Below, one piece after another: positions 63,928 through 64,000 of a DNA stretch of 64,000 nucleotides. Under the pieces are notes generated by a model. It saw only the letters and a program-made list of their open reading frames with translations, was not told the DNA's origin and did no database searches. How positions within the stretch are numbered: the stretch's first letter is position 1; each line of letters starts with the position of its first letter. Made by a program: the position numbers and the translations under genes. Origin of the DNA: an uncultured SAR116 cluster alpha proteobacterium (lineage in GTDB: Bacteria; Pseudomonadota; Alphaproteobacteria; Puniceispirillales; Puniceispirillaceae); NCBI GenBank assembly GCA_902622515.1, contig CACNQE010000001.1, positions 248,001-312,000 on the forward strand. The letters run 5' to 3'.

Positions 63928-64000
63928 GACCGACGTAAAACCTCATTAGCTTCTAAAATTAATAATCCAAGGAATGAAAAAGGACCTGTTGTTTTGCCGC

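Larger units (their letters stand above)
63599..64000. other. Window end: mostly unassigned
   Basis: It holds a weak AT-only hairpin just after the XRE gene (AATTTTA/TAAAATT, 63604-63620), a perfect 12-bp palindrome CTCGCTAGCGAG at 63669-63680, and a doubtful reading frame at 63724-63927 (minus). On the minus strand the last bases also allow a partial frame (stop at 63924-63926), but all three minus frames are open there at first, so I do not call it. Confidence 0.4.

Noticed and set aside
63923-64000. Partial gene entering from the right end on the minus strand
   Set aside because: The stretch is too short; more than one frame is open over the last tens of bases and no motif supports any of them.

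Overview
The window looks like chromosomal DNA of an AT-rich alphaproteobacterium, probably a free-living marine lineage (SAR116-like or related; the lineage is inference). Support for Alphaproteobacteria comes from a Shemin-pathway 5-aminolevulinate synthase, a DksA-type protein with the one-cysteine finger usual in this class, a cysteine-free L32, small class-typical families (DUF3553, DUF2794, DUF3126), a SufBCDS-SufT-SufA operon with an Atm1-type exporter, and LexA-like direct-repeat boxes (GAAC-N7-GAAC type) near recA. I see no rRNA, CRISPR array, integrase, transposase or insertion sequence. Three tRNAs are present: Gly-TCC, Ala-TGC and Val-GAC.

Layout. 1-6.5 kb: the end of a LOG-family protein gene, then icd, alaS, recA and dksA. 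6.9-14.2 kb: a DUF3553 gene, a two-subunit NAD-dependent formate dehydrogenase (fused NuoE/NuoF-like beta subunit plus molybdo/tungsto alpha subunit), hemA (ALAS) and hemH. 14.3-22.3 kb: tRNA-Gly, a Cys-rich small protein, an MFS exporter, then on the minus strand queG, tgt, queA, kdsD, mobA and fdhD. FdhD and MobA supply the cofactor and sulfur-transfer steps that the formate dehydrogenase needs. 22.4-32.5 kb: nadK, then a tight eight-gene minus-strand operon sufB-C-D-S-T-A-atm1-hydrolase for Fe-S cluster assembly and export, followed by hspQ, rpmF and tRNA-Ala.

32.7-37.4 kb holds an Lrp/AsnC regulator, selO, an orphan ParA-type ATPase beside a single-pass membrane protein, and a CoA-binding protein. 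37.5-44.8 kb is a set of small-molecule genes (VOC protein, cyclase/formamidase-like, LysE exporter, class V aminotransferase, two AhpD-like proteins, a luciferase-like monooxygenase) with small secreted proteins. 45-50.7 kb returns to core genes: an N-formylglutamate amidohydrolase-like gene, the yfgM-bamB-der operon, and three small alphaproteobacterial proteins. 50.7-60.4 kb is catabolic or accessory: enoyl-CoA hydratase, a zinc alcohol dehydrogenase/cupin/DapA-like cluster, tandem pirins, a hemerythrin-like protein, an AEC permease and a Gfo/Idh/MocA dehydrogenase. 60.5-64 kb is accessory-looking: hypotheticals, an FkbM methyltransferase, cytochrome b561 and an XRE regulator.

The signals I consider most worth checking are regulatory. 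Two near-repeats of a LexA-type box lie upstream of recA, and a closely matching perfect GAAC-N7-GAAC box lies just upstream of a zinc-ribbon protein of unknown function at 50.1 kb, suggesting an uncharacterised SOS gene. A strong two-tier hairpin with a U-tract sits only 33 bp upstream of alaS. A cluster of six GATAA/TTATC motifs precedes the Gfo/Idh gene. A nested operator covers the start codon of the XRE regulator. Several genes have an apparent start codon that overlaps the Shine-Dalgarno sequence of a better start just downstream. I did not find a clearly new multi-gene defence or metabolic system; the ParA-like/membrane-protein pair and the SOS-box zinc-ribbon gene are the best candidates for undescribed biology.
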